Shown piece by piece: positions 36,816 through 48,790 of a stretch of 64,000 bases of DNA. The stretch is taken from positions 9,710,208 through 9,774,207 of the forward strand of contig OZ022593.1 of NCBI GenBank assembly GCA_963669155.1, in the 5' to 3' direction. Position 1 is the stretch's first letter, and each line of letters begins with the position of its first letter. This stretch comes from Arbacia lixula (Eukaryota; Echinodermata; Echinoidea; Arbacioida; Arbaciidae). Position numbers and translations under genes: made by a program. The notes beneath the pieces were generated by a model. The model made no database searches. It saw only the letters and a program-made list of their open reading frames with translations, and was not told the DNA's origin.

Positions 36816-37590
36816 ATGGACCTATTATGGATGGACTGTCGACAGATGACTTCCTTTGATCCAATTATGTTCACCAGCCGCTGCCTCATAAAAATGCACA
36901 ACACTCAGGTGTTTTTGAACAAAAAGCTGCATTTCTAATTAGGCAATGGAGTCCTGTTCACGACACAAGAAAGGTTGATCTGGGCAATCTGTCAACCTCT
37001 CTGTTTTGAGTTCACAGTTCCTTTGAATACAAAAACAGGGCAATTTTGATCAATTTCTTCTCATGTCATGTGCATCTCGTAAAAACATACAAATTTCCAA
37101 TTGCAAAAACATTCAATAAAAAACAGTAAGATGTATACCAATTGTAAATTGTAGAAAGAATGTGATGAATGACTTGAATGATAATTTTTAACTCACTGTG
37201 TAAAGCATATTGTCAGTAAAATACAGGTTGTTTCTGTTGAAGGTGGAAAATACGCATTAAAGGTTTTACTACTATATTTTAGGTTAAATGCTGTCACGTT
37301 TTCTCCTGCTTCTGTTCTGAAAGGATTATGAAATAAAACTTGATGATGATATGGGAATTGGGCAATTAGGCTAGCCTCCAAGCATACATCCTGCATGTAT
37401 ATCATCCTGGACTGAACAAAAGATGCAACCGTAAAAGATTAACGAGAACCAATAAAGATGCAAGGTCTGAACACCAGATTATGGCCATTATAAAACTCTT
37501 CAAGGCCAGCGTATATCAACTAACAATCCATGCGCTGCATGTAGTTGTCACTGGCTGAATGATTCTAGCTCCCATATCGGGGGACTGAAA
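36816..37590. other. Unique AT-rich sequence, no gene seen
   Basis: No coding or repeat structure recognised. Confidence 0.4.
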
Positions 37591-37599
37591 TGTTCAGAA

Positions 37600-37800
37600 T
37601 TTTAATACTGGATAAAAACCCATCAATATTTGCAATGGCTACTTTTCAAGACTGATGTAATGAAACAAACGTGTTGACCAATGGTTGGGACTGTACACTG
37701 CTCAGAGGAGAAATGCGTGCTCATAGGGGCAGTTTTGTTATCTGTGGGGGCTGGTTTGGGCATTGCGGGGGCTGAAAAAAGGTTCTGAGCCCCCATGCAC
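37600..37800 (+). repeat. G-rich dispersed repeat, well-preserved copy
   Basis: GGCTACTTTTCAAGACTGAT, GTAATGAAACAAACGTG, GAGGAGAAATGCGTGCTCAT, AGGGGCAGTTTTGTTATCTG, TGGGGGCTGGTTTGGGCATT, GCGGGGGCTG, then TTCTGAGCCCCCATGCAC. This is among the clearest examples of the family. Confidence 0.65.
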
Positions 37801-39870
37801 TTTTTTCGCTAGTTTGTATGTACAAGTGCATTTGGGACCAAGTACTATAAATGAGTGCTTTGGTGCTATAACTTTTGATATCAACTATTCAAAATGATAA
37901 GAGATGTATCACATGAAAGGGCACACAGTTTTGCTCTACAAAGCTCTTTGTCCCAAATGTTCGAGGTGGCTTTCGCCAGTGTTAAACCTCTGCTGTATGA
38001 ACAAATTAACAATTTTTTGGGCAAAGACTACTCTTACTACTACGACTTCTATTAAAGTCTGCAAGTCCCCAGTGTCAAATACCAGGCAAATAATAGGCCC
38101 AGTGAATAAGATTAACATACCCAATTCATATCAAAGAACATCACCATACTTTTTTTTTGTAAAGGGCAAGGTGAAAAACCTGATTTACCATGTGCAGTGA
38201 TGTTTATAACATTATCCAGATTGAAAAGATGTGTGTAATATGTTTTTTTTTTAATTTGATAGTTTTTTATTTTCATTTCAGCAGATTTAACATGGATAAG
38301 TTACCATTTGAGATGCAGATTGTATTTATTGTATTATTGTATTATTGTATTATTAACTAGAAAAGTGTTCTGTGAGGGTAAGGCTCTTTATATTTATAAA
38401 GAAGAAGGACTTTGCTTTATAGTATTCACCAAATCATAACCCAGTCTGCTATGATGCTGTAGAAAAAAAATGCTATAAATCACGATTCCTTTTGATTTAC
38501 CAATTGCCGGCTTACCAATGACTAATTTAATCCTTAAAAAAGGATCAACCTGACATTAATCATAGGCGGAATCCTGTGCCCGTTCTGAATCATTTCCAAT
38601 CGGTGACTTCACTCGGATGATCTATTATTCAGCTAATAACTAGGCTTTTCATCATTGATTTACTTCGCTCACTAGATAGCTCTCCCCCTTTAGTAATTCA
38701 TACTAATTTTCAACAGGCATATCACACACATGAACCATGTACGTCAGTGTGGTCAGTATGCGTTTTGAAGCAACGTGTATAGATATGTATGTAGATATCA
38801 GAAATGTAGTTGGTAAATCACAAAACCATTGATGAACAGCATTACTACATAACTTTTTTTAATTGTACCATAAATGATATCAGCTTTCATGAAAATCCAA
38901 AGAATACTTATGATTTGGTAGATCAATCCTTTTATTACATTTAATATTTTCATGAAAGTATATATGTTTTCTGGGGGAAGTTTTTGCCTCGTGTGTATAT
39001 CCAACGTTATTATACTTCTTGTATGTCATTTCTCTAATACCAAATAACTTGAGAAAATGATATGATTGTTATTGTCATTGTCATTGTTATTGTCGTTGTC
39101 AATGTCAATGTCATTGTCATCCATGTATGTATTTCAGTGCACAATCCAAGGAGTGATGATGCAGTGTATTCCCAAAGACACTATTGAAGCATCCCACCTA
39201 CAACCGAACGTACCATTGTGGAAACAAGACTACCCCCTCCCCCCCCCCCCCCTCCCCACCCTGCACTGGCTTCACATGAAAAAGCAGATTTTTGAAGTGT
39301 CTCTCTGACCTTACCCATCTAGTAATGTGCTGGTATTGATAAAGGTATAAATGCCTCATGGGCATGCTGGCAGCTCCTGTCCCCGTTTTCTACAGCTCAT
39401 ATATTTTTGGTTTACATTCTATAGAATGTTGCAGGGTAGGACGTGAGAACAATACGGAAATGGCTTTTACGACCTTGAAAATGACATGGTGTACTTTCAA
39501 GTATAGGGAATTTATTGTGTTGCAGGGTGACAGGTAGAATCTTTTTTTTTTTTTTACTGTGACAACAAAACGTAAGAGTCATCTAAAATAGATGTAAGGG
39601 GTTATGAAAACTACAAGAAGATGGGATTTGCAGAGGCCATTAGCAAGAACGAGCATTAAAAACAAAGAATTGATAATGCTTTAAAGAAATATGATATTTG
39701 TAACCTGCTCATGAACTGATGTTGTGCTTGTGATTTATTGTAATGCATAGAGTTGACTTGCACTACATGAATGAACTTGTGTATTAACCTTGAACTCTTT
39801 ATGCACCTGACATACACTGCCTGATGAAACCTGCGTGCATTACTAATGTAAGGAGACCTCCGTGGTGCAA
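37801..39870. other. Unique AT-rich sequence, no gene seen
   Basis: Contains small simple repeats only: ATTATTGTATT triplets near 38331-38355, TTGTCA repeats at 39069-39121 and a C run at 39238-39252. No gene structure. Confidence 0.45.
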
Positions 39871-39875
39871 GAAGA

Positions 39876-40201
39876 ATTAGCTCTCTTTATGCCACATATG
39901 AATTTATGCACAAGTAATACACATGAATCTCATAAGGCTGTATTTTGTCCAGCAGGGAAAGACTTCAAGAACATACTATAACATCCTACTATAATTCAAT
40001 TAGACACGTATGAGTTACATATCTGACATTAACCGCATATTTGTTTGTTTCTTTCGTGTTATACAAGTGCATGTAGGTTCGTGTACTTTATTGACAGTTT
40101 TTCAATGTATTAACTCTTTATACTGCATTATGTGAATGTATGCACACATAATACATACAGAACCCATTGGGCTGTATATTGTCCAGCAGGAAAAGGGTTA
40201 A
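39876..40201 (+). mobile_element. Two Z-family copies
   Basis: One copy (about 39876-39960) holds CTCTTTATGCCACATATG, AATACACATGAATCTCATAA and TTTTGTCCAGCAGGGAAAG. The other (40110-40201) is intact, from TTAACTCTTTATACTGCATT to AGGAAAAGGGTTAA, with TTAA at both ends. The sequence between them (CATACACATGAATTACATAT-type) recurs after the second copy near 40240-40340, so a larger segment is duplicated. Confidence 0.7.
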
Positions 40202-42090
40202 AGAAAATTTAGGGTGTACCAGCATGATTCAGTCAGACACACATGAATTACATATCTAACATTTACTGCGTAATTTTTTGTTTCTGCTCTGTTACACATG
40301 CATGTAGGTAAGTGTACTTTATTAACAGTTGCTCAATGGATTGTTCTTGTAATGTATGGACATTTCATGCACGTCTCTCTGATGAAAGTTGCTTTGGGCA
40401 ACTGAAAAGCTTGTCAGACATCTCAAGTACAATGTGAAATGATGACACATAGGAGCCTTGTTCTTTAGGGTTGGGATGAATTGGGGGAGGGGGAGTGGAG
40501 GGAGGGGGAAGGGGGGGGGGCAGCAGTAGATGATTCAGCCTACAAAGAAAGTTATGCCTTTTCTGTTGTATTATGCTCCTAAGGTCTTTAAGTGTTCTTG
40601 AAGTCACTGTATCTCTAGAAAAAGAAAGAGAAAAGCAGTGTTTAATATCGCCGTCTGACACCCCTTCATGTTTGCACGGCGAACTTGGGATTATGGCAAA
40701 TTGCTGAAATATTATAGCTAGATCTCTCCTTATTCTCTCTCTCTGAGTTCTCTGTGATGCTGTGAAGTGGTTTGCTCAGCATATATACTGACTGGGGGCC
40801 TTTCACATTATGACAAAATATCACATAACTTAGGAATAACTTGAAAGACAGTTCTATATTGATCAATAACTGTGATTATGCGATCCTCCTTTGACAATGA
40901 TGACCTTGGCTTTCAAAATTGTTGAAACTGACTAATGATTGTAACTGTATGAAAGTGGTAAGCTGGTGATTTCAGCTGCAGCCATGTTGTAATGGCAATA
41001 ATCACACACATTTTGAGGCTTCATTAATTGTCAGAATAGCATAAGAAAATGATCTGTAGTTGTGATAAGCCTCATATCTTGCTTTATATAAATTTGCACT
41101 CGACAGACAGATGAGCATACCCCGTGAACTCACTCAAATTAGTATTAATCCATGTGAAAAAGGAAAAACAACGCAGTATTTGAATTATATTGATATTTCA
41201 CGACAAATGTCAATGCCCCTTGTGAATATTCATGAATTATATGCTGTTTTAGAATCAGGAACTCCAAAGAAATAAGCTCAATTTCTGGTGAAGTAATATT
41301 TCACTTGTGTAGTATTTATGATATCGCCCTCATCATTGGGGAACATATCGTAATATTGCACTCTGATGTGAACAGCACCTCCTGTGAATATTTATGATGT
41401 ATGTTCTTTTTCTGTGACAGTCGATACCTGAGTTGACTTAGCACTCTGGGGAGGTAGGGGACATGAGTTTTGCTGAGATGATACACACTGAATTGGCCTC
41501 TGGCAAATTCCTCCATGTGTTAACGGAGAAGTGAGAACTCTCCAAGAGGTGATATCATGTGATCACCCTCTTCATAATTTCATATGAAGGAGCGGCTCTG
41601 TGGACTGTATGTGGCGATGCACAAAGGAAGAGCTATGAATGAAGCGTACAATCTTGCAGAATGTTATAAATAACGCTTATGCTAAAAATATATTGTCTTG
41701 TGAATTTAGTTATATAGGTTGTTCAATTTAAGTAAGATTAATGCAAGATCATTTGATATAAATGTGAATTTTTGAACTAGATTCCAACCATGCCTTGTAA
41801 TAATTACTAATTCTCCTCGATCATTCTTGTCGAAATTGTATATGGAGTAAGAGTAGCTCTTACACAATAGGCATAGCCAATTAGAAATGAAATTTGTTTT
41901 CTTAGCTAAATTTGAATGAAACGGGGCATTGATCAGCAGCTTGAAAGAAAGATCATTATGACAAGACAAAAGAGCACCTGGTAGGCCGATCAATCAAGTT
42001 TGTGTCATCACTATGGTACCTTTGAATGAGCCAAAAATAGAGGAAATGAGAAATGTAAAGGGGCAGAAGGGGAGGAAGAGTGAGGGAAGG
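40202..42090. other. Unique AT-rich sequence, no gene seen
   Basis: Includes a duplicated flank of the preceding Z copies (to ~40345) and a G run at 40514-40522. GTGAATATTCATGAATTAT at 41221 again has the ATGAATATTCAT-like form. No exon supported. Confidence 0.4.
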
Positions 42091-42096
42091 GGAGGT

Positions 42097-42189
42097 TTAA
42101 CCATTTGTGTGTTAGATTATATTCTTGACTATGGGATTTGTGTGTATTACTTGCGAGAAAAAGATATATGGTGGCACATGACGGGTTAA
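42097..42189 (-). mobile_element. Z-family copy, intact, reverse orientation
   Basis: TTAACCATTTGTGTGTTAGA, GACTATGGGATTTGTGTGTA, TTACTTGCGAGAAAAAGATA and GGCACATGACGGGTTAA, with TTAA at both borders (93 bp). Confidence 0.75.
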
Positions 42190-42224
42190 GGGGAGAGGGT
42201 TGAAGCAGGTCACAGCAATTAAAA

Positions 42225-42273
42225 GAGAGAGGATGAGGAACAGAGAGGATACGTGGTGTCTGTGGCTGTGTAG

Positions 42274-42338
<65 letters not shown>

Positions 42339-42476
42339 GGAGAGAGAGAGAGAGAGAGAGAGAGAGGAAGATAGAGGGAGAGGGAAGGAGAGAGAGAGAG
42401 GGAGGGAGAGAAAGGAGAGAGAGAGAGAGCGAGAGAGAGAGAGGGAGAGAAGGAGAGAAAAAGAGAGGGGGAGATA
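42225..42476. repeat. (GA)n microsatellite
   Basis: TGTGTGTGAGAG grades into long (GA)n with GATA, GGA and GAAG interruptions. Confidence 0.95.
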
Positions 42477-43530
42477 AGTGACCTCTCATTCAGTGATGAG
42501 ATACCAAGGCAGCCTCTTACTCACACCACGTCCATGATAAAGTGATCATGGTCGTTATCACTTTGCCAATTTCTTTCCGATTATCTCATCCACGGCCTCA
42601 TCCTAAACCAGCCATAGCCCGCATCAACACAATGAACTCCTCCCCGTGGCGACCGCATCCCTTCAGACCATCACCACCATCATCATCATCATCATCTCCA
42701 TCCCATTGTCATCTCTAGGGCTAATTTGTCCTTGTAAAGCACAGCAGAGTGGTGGCTGACCCAAGATTGTGCAAAAGGAACTACATTCGTTATTTAGAGA
42801 CTACGGAACCTTTATGCAGTAGATCACTGAACAATTTCTTCTTTTCCACTCTGACAGTTTGTGAGAGGAGACTACAAGGTTACACATTTTTGTTCAAAAT
42901 AGTGAAATTCTTGCCGTGCAAGATTGATGCTTTTTTGTGTGTTTCTCTTGGTGTCTATGTGTATATTGTGTTTCATTTTGTATCTTCTTGATGTGGCAGT
43001 CTTACATTCTTTTCAAGTATTTGTACAGCCGTAAAAAGAAGCCATATTTATAGTATTGTCCTGCTATTTTGATGTAATCATTTATGTCAAGGTTGTATGC
43101 AGACCAATTTGTCAGTGTCGTGTCAGGATTTCCAATATACCACTGCTTATTGTGTCTTCAAGAACCAGGCTTTCCCCATCTGCCTCACATTGCAGTATAG
43201 CCATGGAATATCCAGCACTAGAAGGACAAAATATGGCAAAATGTTCATTAAACAGTTCTGATTCTTGGAAATATCTTGGAAAAAACAATCTGTGTGTCAA
43301 ATGAGTGACCAGCATGGAAATGTCACTCACAGCGATGAATGAAGTCCAGGAGGTATATAGCCAACTTGTCACATGTGAGCTACGCCATAAAGATGCCAGT
43401 TGCGCAAATTTTGCATCATTCGATTACTGCGACTATGACTAAACGTATTAACACTGGGGCGCCCAATCCAAATTCAATTTTCTAGCACCTCCGTTAATCG
43501 CCGCCTCACCGGTGTCCGGTGCACGTGGCA
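42477..43530. other. Unique sequence, no gene seen
   Basis: Includes a short (CAT)n at 42670-42695 and a CpG-richer patch around 43450-43550. No exon structure recognised. Confidence 0.4.
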
Positions 43531-43534
43531 GACC

Positions 43535-44364
43535 CGGGCTGGGTTATGGCTGGACTGGGCTGGGAGAGGAGAGGAGGGGAGGGGTGGGGAAGATTGGAGG
43601 GGGTTGGGAGGGGGGTGGGGGACAGAAGGGAGGGGAGGGTTAAGAGGGGGTGGGAGGGATGGGGAGGTTATGGAGGGGGGGGATTATGGAGGGGGGGGGG
43701 TTATGGAGGGGGTATGTGGGGGGGGGCGAGAGGTGGGAGGGATTCGGAGGGAGGGCACAGAGGAAGGAGATGGGTTGGATAGGATAACAAGGGAGGGGGG
43801 GGGCGAGGGGAGGGATAAGTAGAGAGGGTGGGTGGTAGGGAGAGAGGGGTGGGAGGGAGAGAAGGGTGGAAGGGAGAGAGGGATGGTAGGGAGGGAGAGA
43901 GGGGATGTAGGGAGGGAGGGAGGGAGGAGGAGGGAGGTGGGAGGGAGGGAGGGAGGGAGAGAGGGATGGTAGGGAGGGAGGAAGGGAGGGAGGGAGAGGG
44001 AGGGGGAAAGGGAGGGAGGGAGGGAGGGAGGGAGGGAGGTGGGAGGGAGGGAGAGAGGGGTGGGGGAGGGAGAGAGGGATTGGAGGGAGGGGGGAGGGTC
44101 AGGGGGAGGGGGAGGAATGGTGAAAGAGTAAGGGGAAGAGGAGTGATGGGATGAGAAAGGGCAGGGGTGAGAGGGGAAGAGAGGGGATGGGAACAGGTGT
44201 GAGGAGTTACGAGGGGAGGGAATGAGAGCTGTATGGAGCAATGGACTGTTTGGAGGGAACTTGTATATGTTGGCCTATCGAGTATCAGAGAGAGAGAAAA
44301 AAACACAGACTACAGAAATAAATGATGAGAGAGATAGAGTTAGAGGAGGAGATACAGAGAGAGA
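43535..44364. repeat. ~0.8-kb G-rich purine tract ending in the gap
   Basis: Nearly pure G/A with GGGAGGGAGG units, GGGGGGGG runs and GAGAGAGG spacers. The assembly gap starts at its right edge, so the true tract is probably longer. The proline-rich frames on - are artefacts. Confidence 0.9.
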
Positions 44365-44564
44365 NNNNNNNNNNNNNNNNNNNNNNNNNNNNNNNNNNNN
44401 NNNNNNNNNNNNNNNNNNNNNNNNNNNNNNNNNNNNNNNNNNNNNNNNNNNNNNNNNNNNNNNNNNNNNNNNNNNNNNNNNNNNNNNNNNNNNNNNNNNN
44501 NNNNNNNNNNNNNNNNNNNNNNNNNNNNNNNNNNNNNNNNNNNNNNNNNNNNNNNNNNNNNNNN
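44365..44564. other. Assembly gap (200 N)
   Basis: Exactly 200 N bases, immediately after purine-rich low-complexity sequence. The round length suggests a placeholder size. Confidence 0.99.
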
Positions 44565-44778
44565 GCTAAGTAAGTATGTACAATGGATGACTTACGTGCA
44601 TGTCAACAAGAAAACTGCGAATTGCTCAAATTGAGCATGATATTGAAATGGGATATTTGAGAGGGGGCCCACTCAGTAAAAATCGTTACATCGACGAGTT
44701 TAGCATTTGCGGACACACATCTCCATACAGAGCGCTTGCCCAATAAATTATGTAGGCCGACATGAAAACGGAAGAGAG

Positions 44779-44780
44779 AC

Positions 44781-44870
<90 letters not shown>

Positions 44871-44932
44871 GGGGGGGGGAGAGAAAGAGACAGGGAGGTG
44901 TTTGAAAAGAGAAAGAGGGGGGGGGAGAAAGG

Positions 44933-45008
<76 letters not shown>
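44779..45008. repeat. (GA)n microsatellite with G runs
   Basis: Long pure (GA)n blocks with G runs at about 44871-44879 and 44918-44926. Confidence 0.95.
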
Positions 45009-45009
<1 letters not shown>

Positions 45010-45389
45010 GGTATTTACAAAACAGCGAAATGTGTTAATGTGACAATATTCCGCTGGCACCCCGGTGCAGACTTAACGTGGAATTGCACATAAGTGACAC
45101 AGTCTTAAAGCTGCACTATAATCAATACTCAACATTTATACCAGATGTGATATAATGTTTATAATTTTGTTAATTACGAATGCGTATGCCTTACATAGAT
45201 GGTGAATAAATCATATTAAAGAGCCATGTATTGATATAAACACAATAAAAGAACGACATATGGTGCATGGACATAAATATTATACAAAATGATGTTAAGG
45301 TATAAAAGGAACTGCAAAATTATGATGTATTACTTCAAGATTAACGTTATACTTTCAACATTGGTAAACAGAAACATATTGCAAAGGCG

Positions 45390-45405
45390 ACCCCCCCCCC
45401 TCCAT

Positions 45406-45463
<58 letters not shown>

Positions 45464-45540
45464 ATAGTAATTTGTACACTTTCCTTCAAACTGAAGACAA
45501 AATACTCCGAGTTTTGCCCCCATCCGCCCCCCCCCCCCCA
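45390..45540. repeat. C runs and (CA)n microsatellite
   Basis: C run at 45391-45400, (CA)n at 45408-45461 with one CAAA interruption, second C run at 45529-45539. Both C runs are followed by TACACACAC or ATACACACAC, suggesting a local duplication. Confidence 0.9.
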
Positions 45541-45639
45541 TACACACACGCTCATCGTGGTGAATTGTCCTTATTACTGACGAAACAATAACCAGGTACT
45601 GACTCCCCCTCCCCCCTTTCCTTTCCCTCCCTCACCCAG

Positions 45640-45745
45640 TCCCCCATCTTCTGATTGGCCGGTGTATGGTAGGAAATTGAGATGATATCGGGTTGACCTC
45701 TTGTGGGGGTGAGGTCAACGTCTCCCTTTGATCTTTACCGAAAAG
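45640..45745. promoter_or_regulatory. Candidate cis-element cluster
   Basis: Within about 90 bp are GATTGG (inverted CCAAT) at 45653, the inverted pair GTTGACCTC (45692-45700) and GAGGTCAAC (45711-45719) around a 10-base spacer, and CCTTTGATCT at 45725, which matches a TCF/LEF-like core. TGACCT/AGGTCA halves are nuclear-receptor-type half sites (family knowledge). No function is shown by the sequence alone. Confidence 0.3.
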
Positions 45746-45840
45746 GTCATTACCATCTGACTTTGGCAAACTCGGTGGTGGAACACGAGGGGAATTGGTG
45801 AACCCACACAGGGCTTGTGAAATCTAGTTCACGCCTCGCT

Positions 45841-46554
45841 TTAACCCATACATCACCAGGCTTTGATAACCACAATAGCTTACTATACCTCTTCATGACA
45901 AATGGTAATGAAAGCGTTAACCCATACATTACCACACCATGATAGCCCCATTGATTTAAATGCAGATATTCATGCCGGTGGTACAGGTAGAACTTACCCT
46001 TACATCACCAGGCCTTGATAACCCCGTTGGCTTACTACTCATATCCATGCCAATGGTAGTGCACGAGTTAACCTTTACATTACCAGGAGGGTGTTTCACC
46101 AAGCTGTTCGTAAGTTACGAACGACTTTACGAGCGACTGGTTATCCCTTCTTGTGCTAAATGCGATACCACACTTTGTTCATTGAGAATCTGCTTTAGCA
46201 CAAGAAGGTATCACCAGTCGTTCGTAAAGTCGTTCGTAACTTACGAACAGCTTGGTGAAACACCCCACAGGCCTTGATAACCCCATCGGCTTACTGCACA
46301 AATGCATGCCAATGGTAATGAGAGAGTAAACTCTTACATCATCAGGCTTTGATAACCACTATGGCTTACTTCACATATCCTTGCCAATGGTAATGAGAGA
46401 GTTAAATCTTACATCACCAGGCTTTGATAACCACAGTGGCTTACTTCACATAATCCTTGCCAATGCTAATGAGAGAGTTAACCCTTACATTACTAGACCT
46501 TGACAACCCTATCGGCTTACTGCACATAATTGCATGCCAAAATAAATGAGAGAG
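45841..46554. repeat. Tandem array, ~75-bp units (7)
   Basis: Units start at 45841, 45917, 45994, 46068, 46327, 46402 and 46478 with TTAACCCTTACATCACCAGG, then CTTTGATAACC, GGCTTACT, CATGCCAATGGTAATGAGAG. Unit 4 is split by a 180-bp hairpin MITE (46088-46267). The array ends directly at a Z-family element (46555). Confidence 0.85.
46088..46267. mobile_element. 180-bp hairpin MITE with CAGG target duplication
   Basis: Arms of about 70 bp are near-perfect inverted repeats: GGGTGTTTCACCAAGCTGTT and CGTAAGTTACGAACGACTTT, mirrored on the right. It splits array unit 4 after CCAGG. CAGG occurs at both borders (46084-46087 and 46268-46271), while neighbouring units read CCAGGCCTTGATAACC uninterrupted. 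The outermost 1-2 bases do not match between ends. Confidence 0.85.
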
Positions 46555-46693
46555 TTAACTCTTTATGTGACAGTAACTTCAATTGTGTGCCAGAAATGCA
46601 CATTAATCCTTCCTTTGCCAGATACAATGCTGCTCTGTGGGATTTATGAACATCACTCGTGACAAAATGTACACATGGGACATAAAGAGTTAA
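46555..46693. mobile_element. Z-family element, long copy (139 bp)
   Basis: TTAACTCTTTATGTGACAGT at the left and CATAAAGAGTTAA at the right, with CTTTGCCAGATACAATGCTG and CTCTGTGGGATTTATGAACA inside. TTAA at both ends. Longer than other copies by about 45 bp. Confidence 0.75.
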
Positions 46694-47590
46694 TTCCATA
46701 CGACAGTAAACTGCCCTACTCTGACAAAAGGAAGCAGGTGACAAATCACTCAAATATGGTATTGGTATTCTTAGATTGTACCCAGCATTCCCTACATATG
46801 GCCAAAATCTGGACCAGAAATATTTATCTTGCTGTGAGATATTCAATCTAACATGATGTGGTGTTGCACTGATGCCAATGCAAGTGACAAACACATTTTG
46901 CTAATTTACAAGAAATTCTCTTGTGTTAGTTGCTTCTTTTTGTCAGATGAGGGCAGTATATTGCCTGATACGGAGGGGGTTCACCGTAAGCTTACATGTC
47001 AGAGAGTTCAAATTCGGCATGTACAGTGACGTAAGAGGAATTGATAAAAGTTTATTGATGTACTCAAAATAATCACTTTGTCGCATGCATACCATGTGCA
47101 TTACCTTCCGAATATGGGTATCATCATTTTGTAACGAAATATGAAACCGTAATATCATATTTATTATAAAAAAATAAAATACAAACAATTGGTAAATTGG
47201 TGAAAGTTTGGGGGAAACCAGATGTAAGGAAATCGCAATCAATCCCCTTGAAAGCAAGCGTTGCTCAGGAGGCTATTTAAAGCCTCCAGTTTTCTTTCTT
47301 TAGACAGTGATAGAGATTGAAGAGGCGAATGATGTACCTTACGGACTTAAATCCTTGTCCTTGCTATTATCAGTCTTAGTGTCATTGCCCTTGTCATTAT
47401 TATCATTGATGACTTGTGGTCGTCCTTCTCATTATCATCGCTGATGTAATATGTATTTTACACAGTGCGTTAAGAAGATGATGTGCAGTATCGGTAGGAA
47501 AGTCAGTCTTTGAAATACTCAGATGTTGAAAAAATCTAATACGGGTAATCATTCCATGATGTGCGTAATTTCCCTCAAACATTCACTCGT
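46694..47590. other. Unique AT-rich sequence, no gene seen
   Basis: Nothing recognisable apart from a few CATTATC repeats near 47395-47450. Confidence 0.4.
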
Positions 47591-47594
47591 CTTA

Positions 47595-48157
47595 TTAAAG
47601 GGTTATAAGATAAGAAAAATAAGTTCCCACTAATCTATGTAAAATTGTCCACTAAAAACGAATTTCACATTCGTTTGCCGCAATAAAGTCTCATTTTGAC
47701 GAAAATTTGAAAAACGCACGCCTCCAGTGACATATGAGGAGTCAAAATTCCACATATTGTACGGAAGTCGACAATAGACCATTTTCGTAATGTATTCATA
47801 ACTTTTCCCCTATCTGCGTATAGTAACGCGTTATTGCATTCACCTGTATCTTGTCATTCAGATTCAATGGATGGAATGCACTTTGAATCTATTAGTTGTT
47901 GCTACTCAGACAAACCTCGGACAAGCTTTGGGGCTCCCATTGGTAACGCCTTGTTTGAATGCGTGAATAAAACATTTTATTTACGCCGTTGACATTTATG
48001 GAATTTTGACTTCTCATACGTCACTGGAGGCGTGCGTTTTTTCAAATTTTCGTCGAAATGAGACTTTATTGCGGCAAACGAATGTGAAATTCGTTTTAAG
48101 TGGATCATTTTACATAGATTAGTGGGAACTTATTTTTCTAATTTAGTAACCCTTTAA
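47595..48157. mobile_element. Family Y TTAA element, copy 2 (563 bp)
   Basis: TTAA-AGGGTTATAAGATAAG at the left and AGTAACCCT-TTAA at the right, with long inverted arms as in copy 1. The central ~230 bp (GCATTCACCTGTATCTTGTC, CAGACAAACCTCGGACAAGC) is the reverse complement of the centre of copy 1, so the two inserted in opposite orientation. Confidence 0.8.
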
Positions 48158-48191
48158 TTGATTAGTACTTATACAAGCTAGCATTACACTG

Positions 48192-48284
48192 TAAACTCTT
48201 TATGTGCCATTGGCACTGTTTTGTCACCAATAATGTACACAAATCCCCGCAGAGCAGCATTTTATCTGGTAGAGAAAGGGTTAA
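48192..48284 (+). mobile_element. Z-family copy
   Basis: TAAACTCTTTATGTGCCATT, ACACAAATCCCCGCAGAGCA, GCATTTTATCTGGTAGAGAA and AGGGTTAA. Lies 35 bases after Y copy 2. Confidence 0.75.
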
Positions 48285-48790
48285 TATAAGAATAGAGTTT
48301 TGGGGAGGTGATGTTAAAGCAGGAATAAGGTGAGACAGAATAGGAGAAGAATCGAGGTAGTAGGAAGTTAAGTCAAAGGGGCGTAGGAAAGACATGAGCA
48401 CACGGAGATAGATGAGGAATTCGCTAAGAGAGAGGAAATGAAGAAAATAACAAAAGTGAGAAAGGAAAGAGAAGCGCAGTGGGAGAATAAGAATAAGAGG
48501 ATAAGAGGTCGGGAGAAGGAGGAGAAGGGGATGGCATAGGAAGAGGGAGAGGAGGGGGGGGGGCAGAGCTGGGTCAGAAGAGGGAAAGGAAAAGGAGAAA
48601 GAAAAGGAAAGGGGGAATGACAAAGAGAAGGGACGGCAGAAAATAATATTTAAAAAAAATAGGTGATGGACTAGAAGAAGGCCAAGGGGGAATAGATGGA
48701 AGGATCAAAAGACGAAAAAGATTGAAGAAAAGAGGAAGAGGAGGAGGAAGAGCAAAAATGTGAATAACGAGAAGAAAGATAAGAAAACAT
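48285..48790. repeat. Purine-rich tract
   Basis: G/A-rich with GAAAGG, GGAGAAGG and a G run at 48555-48562. No gene. Confidence 0.7.

Noticed and set aside
44222..44573. Frames running through the N gap
   Set aside because: The apparent openness is caused by unknown bases.
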